Program-made: the position numbers and the translations under genes
In this document: positions 11,455 to 24,900 of the stretch, piece after piece
Layout: each line of letters starts with the position of its first letter
How positions within the stretch are numbered: position 1 is the first letter of the stretch
The notes under the pieces: model-generated
The model's database searches: none
Seen by the model: only the letters and a program-made list of their open reading frames with translations
What the model was told of the DNA's origin: nothing
Assembly: GCA_037783415.1 (NCBI GenBank)
Contig: JAZGTN010000064.1
Location: forward strand, 4,079,001 to 4,143,000
Direction: 5' to 3'
Source of the DNA: Leptasterias polaris
Lineage: Eukaryota; Echinodermata; Asteroidea; Forcipulatida; Asteriidae
DNA length: 64,000 nt

Positions 11455-12797
11455 ACATTATGACAGGGTGTTGTTGTTGTTTTTCAAATTGAAACTGCAC
11501 ACGGAGGAAACTGCACACGGAGGGGCAATTGTCGTGCCTCCGCTGAATGCCAGGTTCCCTTTGAAATGTTCCAACATAGACATTTTAAATTTCCCAATAG
11601 AGCTAAAAGTAAAAGGTACCCTTTATTTACCAAGAACAAAACACATTGGCCTGCGAAGATTCGGGCCGGACTGTTTTGACAGTTCTTGTTAATATCATTG
11701 CTATTTATTCTTATTTTTTATAAGTCCTATATTTATATATGTTTATATTCTTATTCAAAATTAATTCAATTCTTTAATTCTGTGCTTGGTTTGCTGGCAG
11801 TAGGGTGTTGTGTACAACATTGGTAAGATCGAAAATGTTCACAGATTCATGCACATAACTTGCACGTATAGTATAAAATAGCGGAATTTTAGGTCGTGGC
11901 AAAATTCCCGGGAAATAGTATACTGCTTGAAAATGAAATGCTATAATAGTTTTAGGAAAATGAGTAAAACAAATTAGTCTTTATTGCGCTTGTCTAAAAC
12001 TCGATGTTTGAAAACAGTGAAAACATTAAATGGGGGTTTTCACTGTCTCATGACTCCGAAGAAGGCGATGCTTTAACTTTCACAGTTGTTTCATGTGTTG
12101 AGTCACGTCATCACAGTACGTCGCGTGTGGATCCTGACAAGAATCTTTGACAATTACCAATTTATGCTTTGGAGATCCACTCGATTGAGATTCAGTTCGC
12201 ATTTAATCAGGTATACAATGTGAAATAGTAAATTATCAAATCAATGAAACAATGTTTATTATAGCGCGCCATATGAACGTTTTGTACAAGGCTATAAATT
12301 ATTCAGCAATCATGTCTGGTCGGGACATGTTTGGCATTAGGGGTGCACGACATTAAATAAGCCAACATTCATGCACCAAGCTTCAAGCTACTTTATTTGT
12401 AAGCCCACACATTATTTTTAATTACAAGTACGTTTTGCAACGTTTTGCTTCACGAAAACTGGCAGCAAGTCGGTTTTGGGAAAAAAAAACATTTTCGTGT
12501 TTTTTTCTTCTGGGGTAGTTATTAGCAAAAATTCCAAACGGCTGACCTGCCAAAAATTGAAAAGAATTCTGAAGTTCAGTCGTCCAAAAATATGTTTGAT
12601 GAGGCTGAGCGACTTACACGATTTTTAAAGTATTTTTGAATATTTATCATTAGCATTGGTTCAGAATTAAACTAGCATGAATACACATGAATAGAGAGAG
12701 CGCCCTCTGTTAATTTGTACCGGCGTCATACATTGCGATGGTAAACAATTTTACATACGACAATCAGTAAGGGTGCAATACCAGTGAAGCCAACGGA
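11455..12797. other. intergenic region upstream of PRC1
   Basis: No gene was recognised. A copy of the right end of the TTAA element at 44828-45171 (ATTGGTAAGATCGAAAA) is seen near 11818-11860. The phrase AAAACTCGATGTTTGAAAACA at about 11996 recurs near 35583. Confidence 0.4.
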
Positions 12798-12833
12798 CCA
12801 ATCAGATCCGCTGTATCACGCATGGTTTTCAAA
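12798..12833 (+). promoter_or_regulatory. CCAAT box and CHR-like element upstream of PRC1
   Basis: CCAAT at 12798-12802 and TTCAAA (inverse of TTTGAA, the cell-cycle homology region) at 12828-12833 lie 150-180 bp upstream of the PRC1 ATG. G2/M genes in animals are typically driven by CCAAT boxes with a CHR bound by MuvB/DREAM. Both motifs are short and could be chance. Confidence 0.3.
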
Positions 12834-12979
12834 TAAACAATCAATGCACGTCACCTAACTATAAACGCGAAGCGTATGTAGCGAACGGTTCGATCAAATC
12901 AGACAAATGTAATTTAAAACAGCGTCAAAAGCAGTTTTTTTTTTTATACCACAGATCGTATGTTATTTCTGAGGACAGC

Positions 12980-12996
12980 ATGGCATCTAGTAAAAG
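12980..12996 (+). CDS. PRC1: PRC1 exon 1 (residues 1-5 plus two bases)
   Basis: ATGGCATCTAGTAAAAG followed by GTAAGG. The 17-nt coding exon ends in phase 2 and joins exon 2 to read K-R-E-S-M-K. The start is preceded by AGC and has G at +4. An alternative is the in-frame ATG at 13651 in exon 2. Confidence 0.75.
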
Positions 12997-15900
12997 GTAA
13001 GGAAAAGTATTCATAGTAATATCAAATGTGAATGTTCTAATCAGTACGATCGATCACACAACTTTAAATTTTAAAAACAAAAATAAAAATGTACTTTTAT
13101 TATTTAATGATTAAAATGATTCAATGAATGAGTTGAAATGAATTATCAACGTGTCGTATGACGTAGTTTTAGACATTAAGAATGCAATACATCATAAGGA
13201 AAGCCGTTATGTTGCTAGTTGAGAGTATATGGTCTATAAATTATATATTACAAACGTCGGTTCTTTGATGATACATGTATTGATGTAATGTTACTTATTA
13301 AATGTGATGTTGTTATAGTTAAATTATTCACACCACGCACATTCTTTTCATCAAGAATGTCGAACCCATCCACGTTTAGCGAGCTGACGCGAGCACCTAC
13401 CAACCAAACATATTGCCAAAACCGCATCTATCTCTCTGGCCGCAGAATTCAGTATTCACAAATGGACACCACAGAAATTTGAATCTCCAAGTTTTTTTTT
13501 CGAGATTCACATTTGTCGACATACTTCAACTCAAGATTACTTGTATTGATTTCTAATCAAACGGGGCATTTATTGTTTTAAGATTTAAAAACAATTGTTT
13601 ACACTTAATTAAATTGTTTATTAATCTCATGGATCAGATGTAGAGAGAGCATGAAGCTTGAGGTGGCAGAGTGCCTGGAGAACGCCCTGGAACAGCTTCG
13701 CGACATCTGGAATGAAATCGGCATCTGCGAGGATCAACGTGTGGATCGGCAGAACGTGGTCATGCACCACATGCGCAACCTGCTAAGCGAGATGGTGACA
13801 GAGGAGAGGGAGTTACGAAAACGGCTTCTTGTCAGCGTGGAGAAATCCAGTCAGGAGCTGATCCAACTCGGCCAGGAGTTGGAAGTCAAAAATTATGAGG
13901 TACAGTGCTCTCCCTTAACGATGGTCTGCTCTCAAAATGCCAGTTAAAACCCCTTGGGACCAAGGAGAATTCTCTCCAAGTGGTCCTGCTGGCTAGTTCA
14001 GCTTTGAAAAGCATCCCATTTAAATAATAGGAATTATGGACTAGTGTAGAAGCTGATGAACCAGTGAAATCAAAAGCTAACTGGTCCTGCTGGCTTGTCA
14101 CTGAAAAAGTTAAGGGCAGAGTTAAGGGCAAACCCTGCCTTGAGGTTTGTGTGAGGAAGGTCCTTCTATAGTTGCGATAATTGTAACCCTTGGGAAGATC
14201 AAGGGTTACGATTATTAGAAACTAAGTCCGATAATGTTCCTTCATGTCATTATGCAAACACAAATTTATCCAGGGTAGGGATGAGAAATGTCACACTTTT
14301 ATTCTTTGATCTACTTTTATTCTTTGAGGATACTGCAGACCAAAAAACAGTCCTGCTGGCTATAGTCTATTGCAGAAGTCCCATCGCTACATGTAAACCA
14401 CTTCATTCGGCCTCGTTGAATATGGGACGCAGACGCGCTATATTTTTCCGTATTCCACGAGCGCGTGTATGATAAGAATTTATCTTCAAGCAAACTTGGC
14501 GCACAGTAAAGATGGATGACGCACCGCTCTGTACACATATGGATTAAAAAAGCGCAATACGCGGAGTTAGAATACGCAGGGTGTGATATGGGCCGTGCGA
14601 TATAAGTTTATATCACACTCCAATTGCTATGGATCGACCAATCCGAATCGAATATTCAAGCCTGCTTGAAGATAAAAGTTCAAATCAGTAGTCTGTCCCA
14701 TGCTAATGACAATGTTGACAGAATTTCTTTTAAACATGGACCAGTGACAAAGCTGACGACCAAGTGAAATGACAAGCTAACTGGTCCTGCTGGCTAGTAA
14801 GTCACTGAAAATGTTAAGGGCAAACCTTACATTCACAATGATTGAGACTTGGGCAAAGGCGTATAGTTGACTGTCATGTCTTACACTTACAGCCAGAGGA
14901 AGGCCTAACTATTCTACAAATTGAGAAGGTGCTCCGCCTGAAGGTAGACACTCTCTCCAAGGAGAGACAAGAGCGCATGGTGAAGCTTAAAAGCTTAAAG
15001 GACAAGGAGCAGCACCTGTGCGATCTCCTGTGCACCACACCGTACTACATCCCCACCGGTACGGTCCCCACAGCGGAGCAACTAGAGTCGCTACAGGAGC
15101 ATATACAGTCATTGACCAAAGAAAAGGTGAGAACTGAACCAACCAAAAATCTTTAACCCGTGCGCTACCAAATTCTTTTGACAACAACCGCTGGTGCCCA
15201 CATTGTTCAAAGGTCAATTTTACAAACTCTATTAATACCGTCTTGATGATTTTATTTTTGAGCATGATAAGTAAGAAAAATGTAAAATGGGGCAATAAAT
15301 GTTCCAGTTCTTGATCTTTGTTTCTTCAGTGTGTTCTGTGAACCAAATTAATTTTGTGTACTCAACTTTATGGCGAGATTTTTGGCATTTTTGATCTTTT
15401 CAAGGATTGCATGATAGCAACCTTTTTTATGTACAATCATCTGATCTTTCTCTTTCCAACAAAACTATGCTTGGGTATGGCTATGTACAGCTTTTTAACA
15501 GACCTTTGTGCTTGGGCTTGAATGCTTTTGTTGGTGTTATCTTGGTCGGCTAAAGTCACCATTGGGGCTTATGCAGGGTATAGTGCACAGTACCAGCACA
15601 TAGTGCCAGCACATACCCTCTTGCGAGGAATGGTGATGCATGCAGTCAGAGACTCTGGTCTGGCAACTTGCTAAAAGAAAAGAGTACAAAGCACTATGAT
15701 CATCATTTTCAGTCTCTGTTTCTGTCTAGGATTCTCGCCAGCTGACGCTAAGCAACACCAAGAAGCAGATCATAGAGCTTCTGGAGTTACTTGAGCAAGG
15801 ACCAAATACATCCTTGGAGCGGGAGATCGTCTGCGAAGAAGAGGAATCATTCCTTCTCTCCCGGGAGAACATGGAGGCCCTCAAAGTCCTACATCAGGAG

Positions 15901-18900
15901 GTAAGTGTTAGTAAGCGATATAATAATAGGTGCTTTGAAACAGTTTGTCAAAGTGCTTAGACTATTACTACCCCTGTTCATTGGGCCTTTAGCATTCCTA
16001 AAACCATCTCAACTCCTTTGGAGTATGCAGCACCGTCAGCCAAACTGTTGCACAGGCTGCTATAGGCTAATAATTCACATAAATCTCTACGCTTGCAGGT
16101 ATCCATGTACTCCTGGGTGATTAGAAGCAATTATACTAAAGTTTAGTGTAAAGATCAGGATTCGAACCAACTATTTTTGATGACTCGGCCATTACTTACA
16201 AATCAAATAACTTACATCAGAATTACAGGAAGCCCACTGCCTCTGTTCTCCCCACCTGTCTTGGCCGTGATGCCTCTTCAAAAGTTTCCTGTAGACTTAT
16301 AGATTTTCCAATGCGAGTGCCCTTTGCAAAACCCCAAAAATTGTGTTGCCCAACGATGACATTCCAGGCCTGAGACAGAATGCACCACCAGCAAGAACAA
16401 TTGGGTTCTGGAAAACTGATTTGTTTTTCTCCTCTTTTCTTTGGCACCCCCTAAAGTTGGAGTTTAAGGAGAAGGAAAACCAGGGCATTGCAGATACTCT
16501 AAGGGAGCAGATATCCAGCCTGTGGAACAGATTGCTCTTCCCAAAGGAAGAGGTAGAAGAGTATCTAGCGGGCCACTCTGGCCATAAGCCAACAGATCTG
16601 AAAGTGGTAAGTTCAGGTTCAGCTCATTTTAGAGTAGGAATGTTTAACTGGTTAACTGTTTTAACCATAAATAAACAAGGAAACTTGTTTCCAAATTTCC
16701 ATAATGGTTAGACATGGCCTTCAGTAAAACAAAAATGAGACCTTCCTTTACTTTAAAATGTTAGCCCCAGACACTATCCGGGCTTGTTGGTGGGGTCAGA
16801 GAAGTGTTTCTTATCTTAATCCCCTACAAATGTAAATGCACTGTTTTAAATCCCCTACAATTCGATTGCTTTGTAAGCGCCCCACTGAGGTTTGTGGTTT
16901 TGTGACTGTAAAGACTGAGTTACAGTGTTATAATTTTAATCCCTGGAGTGTGTTGTCATCTGCTCCTTTTACAGATGGGCTCATATTTTCTGATTGGAAT
17001 CGGTAAACACGGTTAAAAGGAAGTCACAATAGTCGTTTAACCATTCTAGGAAAATAAACATCAATGCACAACTCTAGTTCATTTACACATTTCCTTGTTC
17101 GTCACAAAACAAGGTCGGTTAACCCTAGCACAATCCTTAATCGGACACATTTTTTGGTCCTATTTGTAACATTTTGCAAAGCGACACCCCATGTGACCTT
17201 AAAAATGACCTTTGTCAAAGTTCAAACTGAGACCAAAGTTAAGTTTCAGAAATCAGCTTTGAACTTGTGTATGCCTTGATTGGGGTCATTCTTTCAATGA
17301 AATTCTAGGGCCTGCAGATATACACACAAATTACATTGACTTTTATGCTGACAAAAAGATGTCTAAGCATATGAAGTGGACTGGAGGTACATTGTTATAC
17401 ACCAAGACACTTGTTGAATTTTTTGTTTTGACTATTTGAGGCTTTTTGTCCTTTTTTATCTCCAAGCTACGAGAAGAGCTGGACAGACTGGAGGAATTGA
17501 AGAAACAGAATCTGAAGAGAGTGACAGAAGCAAGTCGGGATGAGATCAGCCACTGGTGGGACGAGTGTTACTACAGCCGGTCACAGCGGAACAACTTTGC
17601 TGCCTTCTATGATGGTACGTAAATTCATTCCAAAGAAACATAACACATGAAATGCCAAATGTTTATCTTTTCAACTAGAAGCATTTTAATCCCGCTACTT
17701 TCACTTTCGACCGTTTGATTTCTCAGGATTTCTCTTGATTTAAGGATTTTCTCAAAATCTCTATGTGAGTCGCTGCCTTTCAAATTTTCTAGAAAGAAGC
17801 AAAGAAGTCACAAAGGGAGAAAGAAACAGTCTTCATTGTGTCCAAACCTGTAGAATTGCATTTCTGGTGAAACACAGAGTCTGAATACCTCCTAAATCTA
17901 GGAGGTTCAGGGTCTGGAAAATGGGGAAACCCAGGCCAGCAGCCGATTTCACGAAACTTTACGCCATTGCGTAAGTCCACTTGCGCAACATTTATGGCGT
18001 AAGTTGTGCACCACTAATACAAAAAATCTTGCACAATGTGAACTTAAGCAGTTGCGTAAAGTTTTGTGAAATCGGCTGGTGGAAGCAATTTATCAGGAAT
18101 TGACACATTTGGCAAATCTCAGCGCTCAGTCCTGTACTTTACATAACATTTTAACAGTTGACAATCATCCAACTGGACAGATTGTGTGTAGTACAACATT
18201 TGTGAACAGAACTATTGTAATGCATGCTGTAGGTGCTGGCACTGTTTGTCTATCATTCAAAACAACAGTGAATGGTCAGACAGTAGGAGGGTTGACTGTG
18301 CACTGTGTAATCATTTTTTACACAGTGAAGTGGCCAAGCAGTCTAGCTCACAGACCCAAGCTCTAGTGTTGTCAGCAGCAGCGTGTGGGTTCGATACCCG
18401 GTCATGACACTAATTGTGCCCTTGAGCAAGGCACTTAACCAAAACTGCTTTGAAAAAGTTGGGAAGGTAGTGCATTCTGCTCTACCAGCCAGGCTCCTAG
18501 TGGATGACACCCATGCCTACAACCTTAGGTAGTGTGAGGGGGTAAGCCTTATTCAGCCCCTTAAGTTAGTGGCAAAGTGCCCCTGGTGGCAGTTGATTTG
18601 GGTCGATGCCCTCACCTTGAAGTGACTGTCCATGGCCTTGAGGCAATTTCTCATTTTAAATATAAAATAATAATAATAATGTTTCAGGCTGGTATAGTAC
18701 AAGTTGCCTCCAAAACATCAGTGGATTATACTGAATGGTCAGACAGTAGATGTGTGCAACACATACCAAACCTAGGGTAAGCGAGGCCCTTTTGCCCCCC
18801 AAAAGTGTGTACGAGCCTGGCAAAATCAAACCCCTGCACATTTTCATGTCTTTCCTACATATATTAGATGAGTTTACCGAGGAGGTTTTACTACAACATG

Positions 18901-21900
18901 ATGAGGAACTTGCAAGAGTCAAAGCGTACTACGAGGAGAATAAAGAGATACTTGAGAGCATCAAGATGAGGGAGGTCATGTGGAAGAAGATGCTGGAGTG
19001 TGAGGTAGGTTATAACAAAAATAAAAATAAAAAATGCTCCCTCCAAATAGACTGTGCAAGTCTCGCGCGTATCGAAAACTTAACTAGAAAACAGATCGAA
19101 CCAAACACTACATTTCTCTATGATTTGAATCTTCCTATACAGCAATTTTTTTATACAAAATTCTTGAAAATAGAAAAACACCTGTTATGATTACTACTTA
19201 AATGTTTACAGTTAATGCAAATTATTTGTTAAAATTAACATTAAAACAAAATTAAAACTTGGGACAAAGATGCATATTTTAAAAACCATTACATATGTTT
19301 TATGATGACATGTTCAGCGTTCTCAACTGCTTACAAGGAACTTGAAATGGAAGTCAAGTCTTATTCAGGCCTGCTACTTCAGGAAAGCAACCTCTGTTGC
19401 CCCTGGTCCTTGCCTTGGTGCCCCTTGAATGTTCCAATACAAATTTACAGTTTCCCAACAGATCAGAGGTGCCCTTTATCTAAGAGAAAATGCCTTGGTG
19501 CCCTTGTCCTTTCCCCCATATTTTGTTGCAAAATTTTACTTTCTCAACAACATAATTTAATTATTATAACCACAAACTAAGTTTTAAATTAAAAGTATTT
19601 GAAGAAACAGAGTGCCAGGTTGGGTCCCAGAAGTTTGAATATGCACAAGACTTGCACACATAGAGTTAGCCTGAAGGGTGTCTGGGTGTCTTTTGGACAC
19701 CCTGTTTTATCTGTCATTTGCCTGTAAATGTATTGTAAGTGAACAATTTGGACACCCAGTTTTTAAATTTCCAGCAAATTTGAACACACTTTCACCAAAG
19801 CCTGGCTAAAACCTTGCTTGCACAGTCCATAATACTGAGTGAAGCAGGCCTGTGAGATCTTTGCTTTAAAGCGGATATCCGTTTATGTTTTTTTTTGCTG
19901 ATTTTTTATTTCCGCTTTTGTTTTCTTTTTGGCCTTATATCATGTATATATGCTTGGCAACAATAATGTACAACTACAATAATGTGAAATAAGCCTAGTT
20001 ACTGGATCAATGCCGTGGGGTGCCCCAATTAGACCAGCGTAAATGCGTTACGCGCGCTCACTTGACGTTCCACGATCATTCTTACATCATGTAGTGTTTC
20101 AGCTCTTTTTTTTAGGGTCCATTCACAGGCCTGGTGAAGGAGTCACAGCAATGGCTTTAACAGTGGATTGACCAAGTTTTGCCGTAGAACTTTGGAAAGC
20201 ACTCACTAAACAGCATGCTTATCACAATGTTAGGGTTTAGCAAAATAATAAACTTGTTTATTTCTGTGATAAGCAGTTTTGTATGCTGGGTAATTTGATG
20301 CAATGTTGCCATTTGCTACTGTAATATGTGTACAGCCACGTTCATGGGTACACATTTTTTTCCGTGTCCATTTTATGAACCACAGTTTGAAAACCTCTGG
20401 TAGCAGTTATCTCAATGTTATTCATATATCAATTAGCAATCGGTGTGTCAATGATTAATAAAAAATGCTTGAGTTTGTCAAATACAAGGTCTGCAAAAAG
20501 TTACTCAATATTTATCTGTTGTTCATTTGGTCTCTTTGTAACAAAAAGTGTACCCATGATTGTGGCTGTGCATACAAATAAAAACCTCAAACATTGTAAC
20601 TGATTTGAAAATAATGCATACTCGTGTCTGCCATTGCAGAAGAAAGCCAGTAATCCTAACCGCTACAACAACAGAGGGGGTAATTTACTACAGGAAGAGA
20701 AAGAACGCAAAAAGATCAACAGGGATCTTCCAAAGGTAAGACCCAAAGTGTGCCTTTCACATGTGGGACCACTAGAGTACACATATAGCTATATTAGGAT
20801 GGTGAAGAAGTGACGTCACAGGCAAAGTGCATAAGAAATAAAAAAAAGTGAAGATAAGGTGGCCACAAGACAGAAAAAGAACGACAACAATGGACGATAA
20901 AACCATTTAGGTAGTCGGGTGTAGTGGTATCTTGCCTCGCCTTCTACCTCTGGGACCCCGGTTCGGATTCCACCAGGGGCACTATGTGGATTGGGTTTTC
21001 AGTCCCTGCTTGATTGCAATAATTTTCCGGAGTTTTCCTCCCACATCTAAAACTGAAACTTCCTTCATTGTCTTCTCTCCACAGGGTTCTTGGCTAGTAC
21101 AGTGATTAAAGGGTCTGTATACGTTTGGTAATGACTCTGAAAATTAATGGCAATAACAACTTGTAAGAAGTACAGCAGCTTTGGGTAGATTAATGAATTT
21201 TGAGAAACTTTTAACTTCGAAGTACTGCAGTTATGGAAAAATATATTACTTTTTATTCCCCAAAATTTGAATCTGAGAAGTGTTATGGCCATAACGCTTT
21301 TCAGACTGTGTATTCCTATAGGGAATATTCTTCCTGCATGGAAATATTCACTCCGGTTTTTCAGTGATACCTCAAAAACGCGACCACCTTTTGAAGTGAA
21401 ATTTTCACAGGTTAGTTTTATTGTATATACCTACATAGGATTAACACAATCGGTAGGCTCCAATTACCAAACATATACAGCACCTTTAAGTTCGCTTTTC
21501 TGAGAGTCCTTGGCTTCACAACCAGAATTAAGAAATGAAAATGAAAATGTAATTTCCTCTATCCCTGATTCAGTTATTTCATCAGTTACATTAATCTCTA
21601 TTTTGCTTGCAGCTTGAGAAGATATTGGCCGAGAAGATTTGCCAATATGAAGAATTGAAAGAAGCTCCATTCTTAGTGGATGGCTGCCACTTTATGGACT
21701 ACGTAAAGATGCAATGGGCAGCGCATGAACAGAGCAAGAAAATCCAGAAGGAAGAAAGAGTAAGCAGATTGTAGAATACTTAAAAAGATCGGGTTACAAG
21801 GGAAATTGACCTTGTAATTTAAAAAAATATTTGGGTTAAACAAAGAAAAGTTGACTAGAGCAGAACCTGCGACCTCCCAATTAACGTGTCGGTGTTCTTC

Positions 21901-24900
21901 CTCATAAAATGAGAGATGCAACATTCTGCAAGACCTTGGGAAAAGTGGAAAAATATCTGTCCGCAATTTAGTGACGTTGAAATTTCACTTCCAGTTCAAA
22001 TGAGCCCATTAATTTTAGACATCAACTTTTGGAAACAGTTTTAAAAAAATAAAAAATCTTTACTGCCTATAGGCCTTTTGCCTACAAGTGACCTTAATCC
22101 AGTCCTCCCAAATTCACTATAATTTACTCCACATCAAATTGTTCGGACTTTGATAACATCAGAATGCCTGACCCAGTAATAAGCAGTTGTTATTTGGGCT
22201 GAAGGCCCTCAGTCCTTCTGAATCCTTCATTTTTGCAAAATAAAAAGATACAGAAAGATTGGGGGAGGGGGTAAGGGCTATTAAATCAATTATTTTCCAG
22301 CTAAAATCAGTACAGGCTATCTTCAATCGAACATAGCGTAAAAACTCCAATTTATCTGGATATTTCACAGTTACATTTCCAGGGGTTTTGATCAAGCGAG
22401 ACAATCTGGGGGAAAATGGTGCAGCGAGATTACACCCCACTGAGAATGGGGTTGCCTTGTACTCGGTTTAAAAACTATATTATGCAGGTACTTTTCTCTA
22501 CGGTCAAATATCATGCCTGGAACTATTACCTTGTTATCTTTTTAGGTAAAAGCCAAACACCAACAGCTTGAGACCGAGATGACGTTCGGTAGCAAACCAA
22601 ATACGCCTGCCAAGAGGCGCTTCAACACAACATGCTCTAAAACCCCGAAAAACAAGAGGATGAAAACGGTGAGATGACAGTTTGTCAGGCAGGGCGTCAA
22701 ATAACTTTCCATTTTTACCTGCAAGTCCTTTGTGCAGCAGTGAACAGTTCGACTTAAAATAGACCGGTGAAAGGGCACAATTTCAAATGTTATCTCAGAC
22801 CGTATCAATTAATATATTACATAGCGCTCATACATGTAGATTTCCCTACAATATTTCAAAGTCAAGCCGATTTAAATATTCTATAAATAAAATTCTGTGT
22901 GTATTTTAATTTTGTGCACAAACCTTATTTTAAATAATTTCATTTATTTTTGTATTTGTTGTACAATTTCTGTTTGGTGGCGGTTTGTTATTGTCCAGCA
23001 AATACTTTTTGGTTTTTGTTTTGTTTTGTAAATGATTATGCACATTTAAATACATTATATGCACACCTGGCACTAAATAGTCTGTTAGACATGGCCTCAA
23101 TATTTGAGCATTCACTTTTGACTTAGCGAGTCAGTGTGCCAGACATTCTGCAATTTTAACTTGCAAAGCAGGATCAATTTTTGGGGTGAACAAAACCTTA
23201 TTTTGAATACTTTCATTTATTTTTGTATTTGTTGTACAATTTCTGTTTGGTGGCGGTTTGTTATTGTCCAGCAAATACTTTTTGGTTTTTGTTTTGTTTT
23301 GTAAATGATTATGCACATTTAAATACATTATATGCACACCTGGCACTAAATAGTCTGTTAGACATGGCCTCAAAATTTGAGCATTCACTTTTGACTTAGC
23401 GAGTCAGTGTGCCAGACATTCTGCAATTTTAACTTGCAAAGCAGGATCAATTTTTGGGGTGAACAAAACCTTATTTTGAATACTTTCATTTATTTTTGTA
23501 TTTTTTGTACAATTTCTGTTTGGTGGCGGTTTGTTATTGTCCAGCAAATACTTTTAGATTTTTGTTTTATTTTGTAAATGATTATGCACATTTAAATACA
23601 TTATATGCACACCTGGCACTAAATAGTCTATGTTTGACATGGCCTCACAATTTGAGCATTCACTTTTGACTTTAGCAAGTCATTGTGCCAGACATTCTGC
23701 AATTTTAACTTGCAAAGGATACAATTTTGGGGTGAACCCTGTGAACCTAACTGTATTCCCCCCAAACTTGTTTCCTATCACCATCATCGTTATATAACAT
23801 CACCTGCATGCTTAACAGATGAATGGGAGCACGTTTGCCCAGTCGCCCAGACTAGGCGTTACCCACAGCAGCATTATGCCCTCCCCCTCACCAGCCAGAC
23901 GACCTCCAAGGGCCTGTAAAGCTACACCCACAAACATGAGGGTAGGTATACTGAAACCATTATTTATCTTTAATTTGTCACAAGTCTAAGGAGTGTTTCA
24001 AACTTTATACTAAAGATCTGCTCCATGTTTCTCTTTTAAGTCACTTAATTTTATGATCACTTGTCATCAAACCGCACTGCATCTGCTCTACTCTAATTCT
24101 ATCAATCTGTCTAATGACCCCTTGCATGCACGTCACAAGCGGTAACTTTGCCCCGCTCATCATTTTTTGAGTCAACTGATAAATGCCGCATCGCTTAAAG
24201 TTCATACTAAACGATACAACGCACGGGGAAAGTGACTCCCATAGCAGTCCAACCAAGATTATTGTGATGATGGCATCAGGTGAATTAGGGCAATAGATAA
24301 GCCTACAGCTAATTTTCTCATCCTTTTTCTTTCTTAGAGCCATAGAAAACTACACACAAAAAACATCACTCAAAATTGTACACTCTTCCTCAAAGTACCA
24401 GAGCTCGAATTTGGATAAAAATCCACGAGACCGCAGGGCTTTCAAAATGTTTCTCAAAATGTTTCCTGGACCAGAATTTTTTATTACACCACCAAAATTA
24501 AAATTATTAAAAAAGCCTGTCCCCCTACAGCTTAGCATTTGAACAAGCACTAAGAGAACAATTTATCTTATTTGTTTTATGGGCAAGTATTCTTCAATTC
24601 TCAACAGAATTGAATCGTATATCAGATTGATTGTCAACATTTGAATAAAAGCACAATACTGCCGGGCTTGTCCAGTCATGAGTTTACTGGCCTGATGCTA
24701 AAATCACCGGCCTCTGCCCTCCAGTCCTGAGACCTTACCGGTACTTTTAAAATGGTCGTTTGACTCATAATCAGGATTAAGAAAATCTAAACTTTGGCTT
24801 TCTCTTTTCTGTGTTTCTCTCTTTCTACGTAAAGAAGTAACAATTCTCTCACTCTCCACTTATCATTCCCTTCATTACCATCACCTGAAGAGGGTACCTA

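Noticed and set aside
22930..23388. Two near-identical minus-strand ORFs
   Set aside because: They are products of the 273-bp tandem repeat, not genes.
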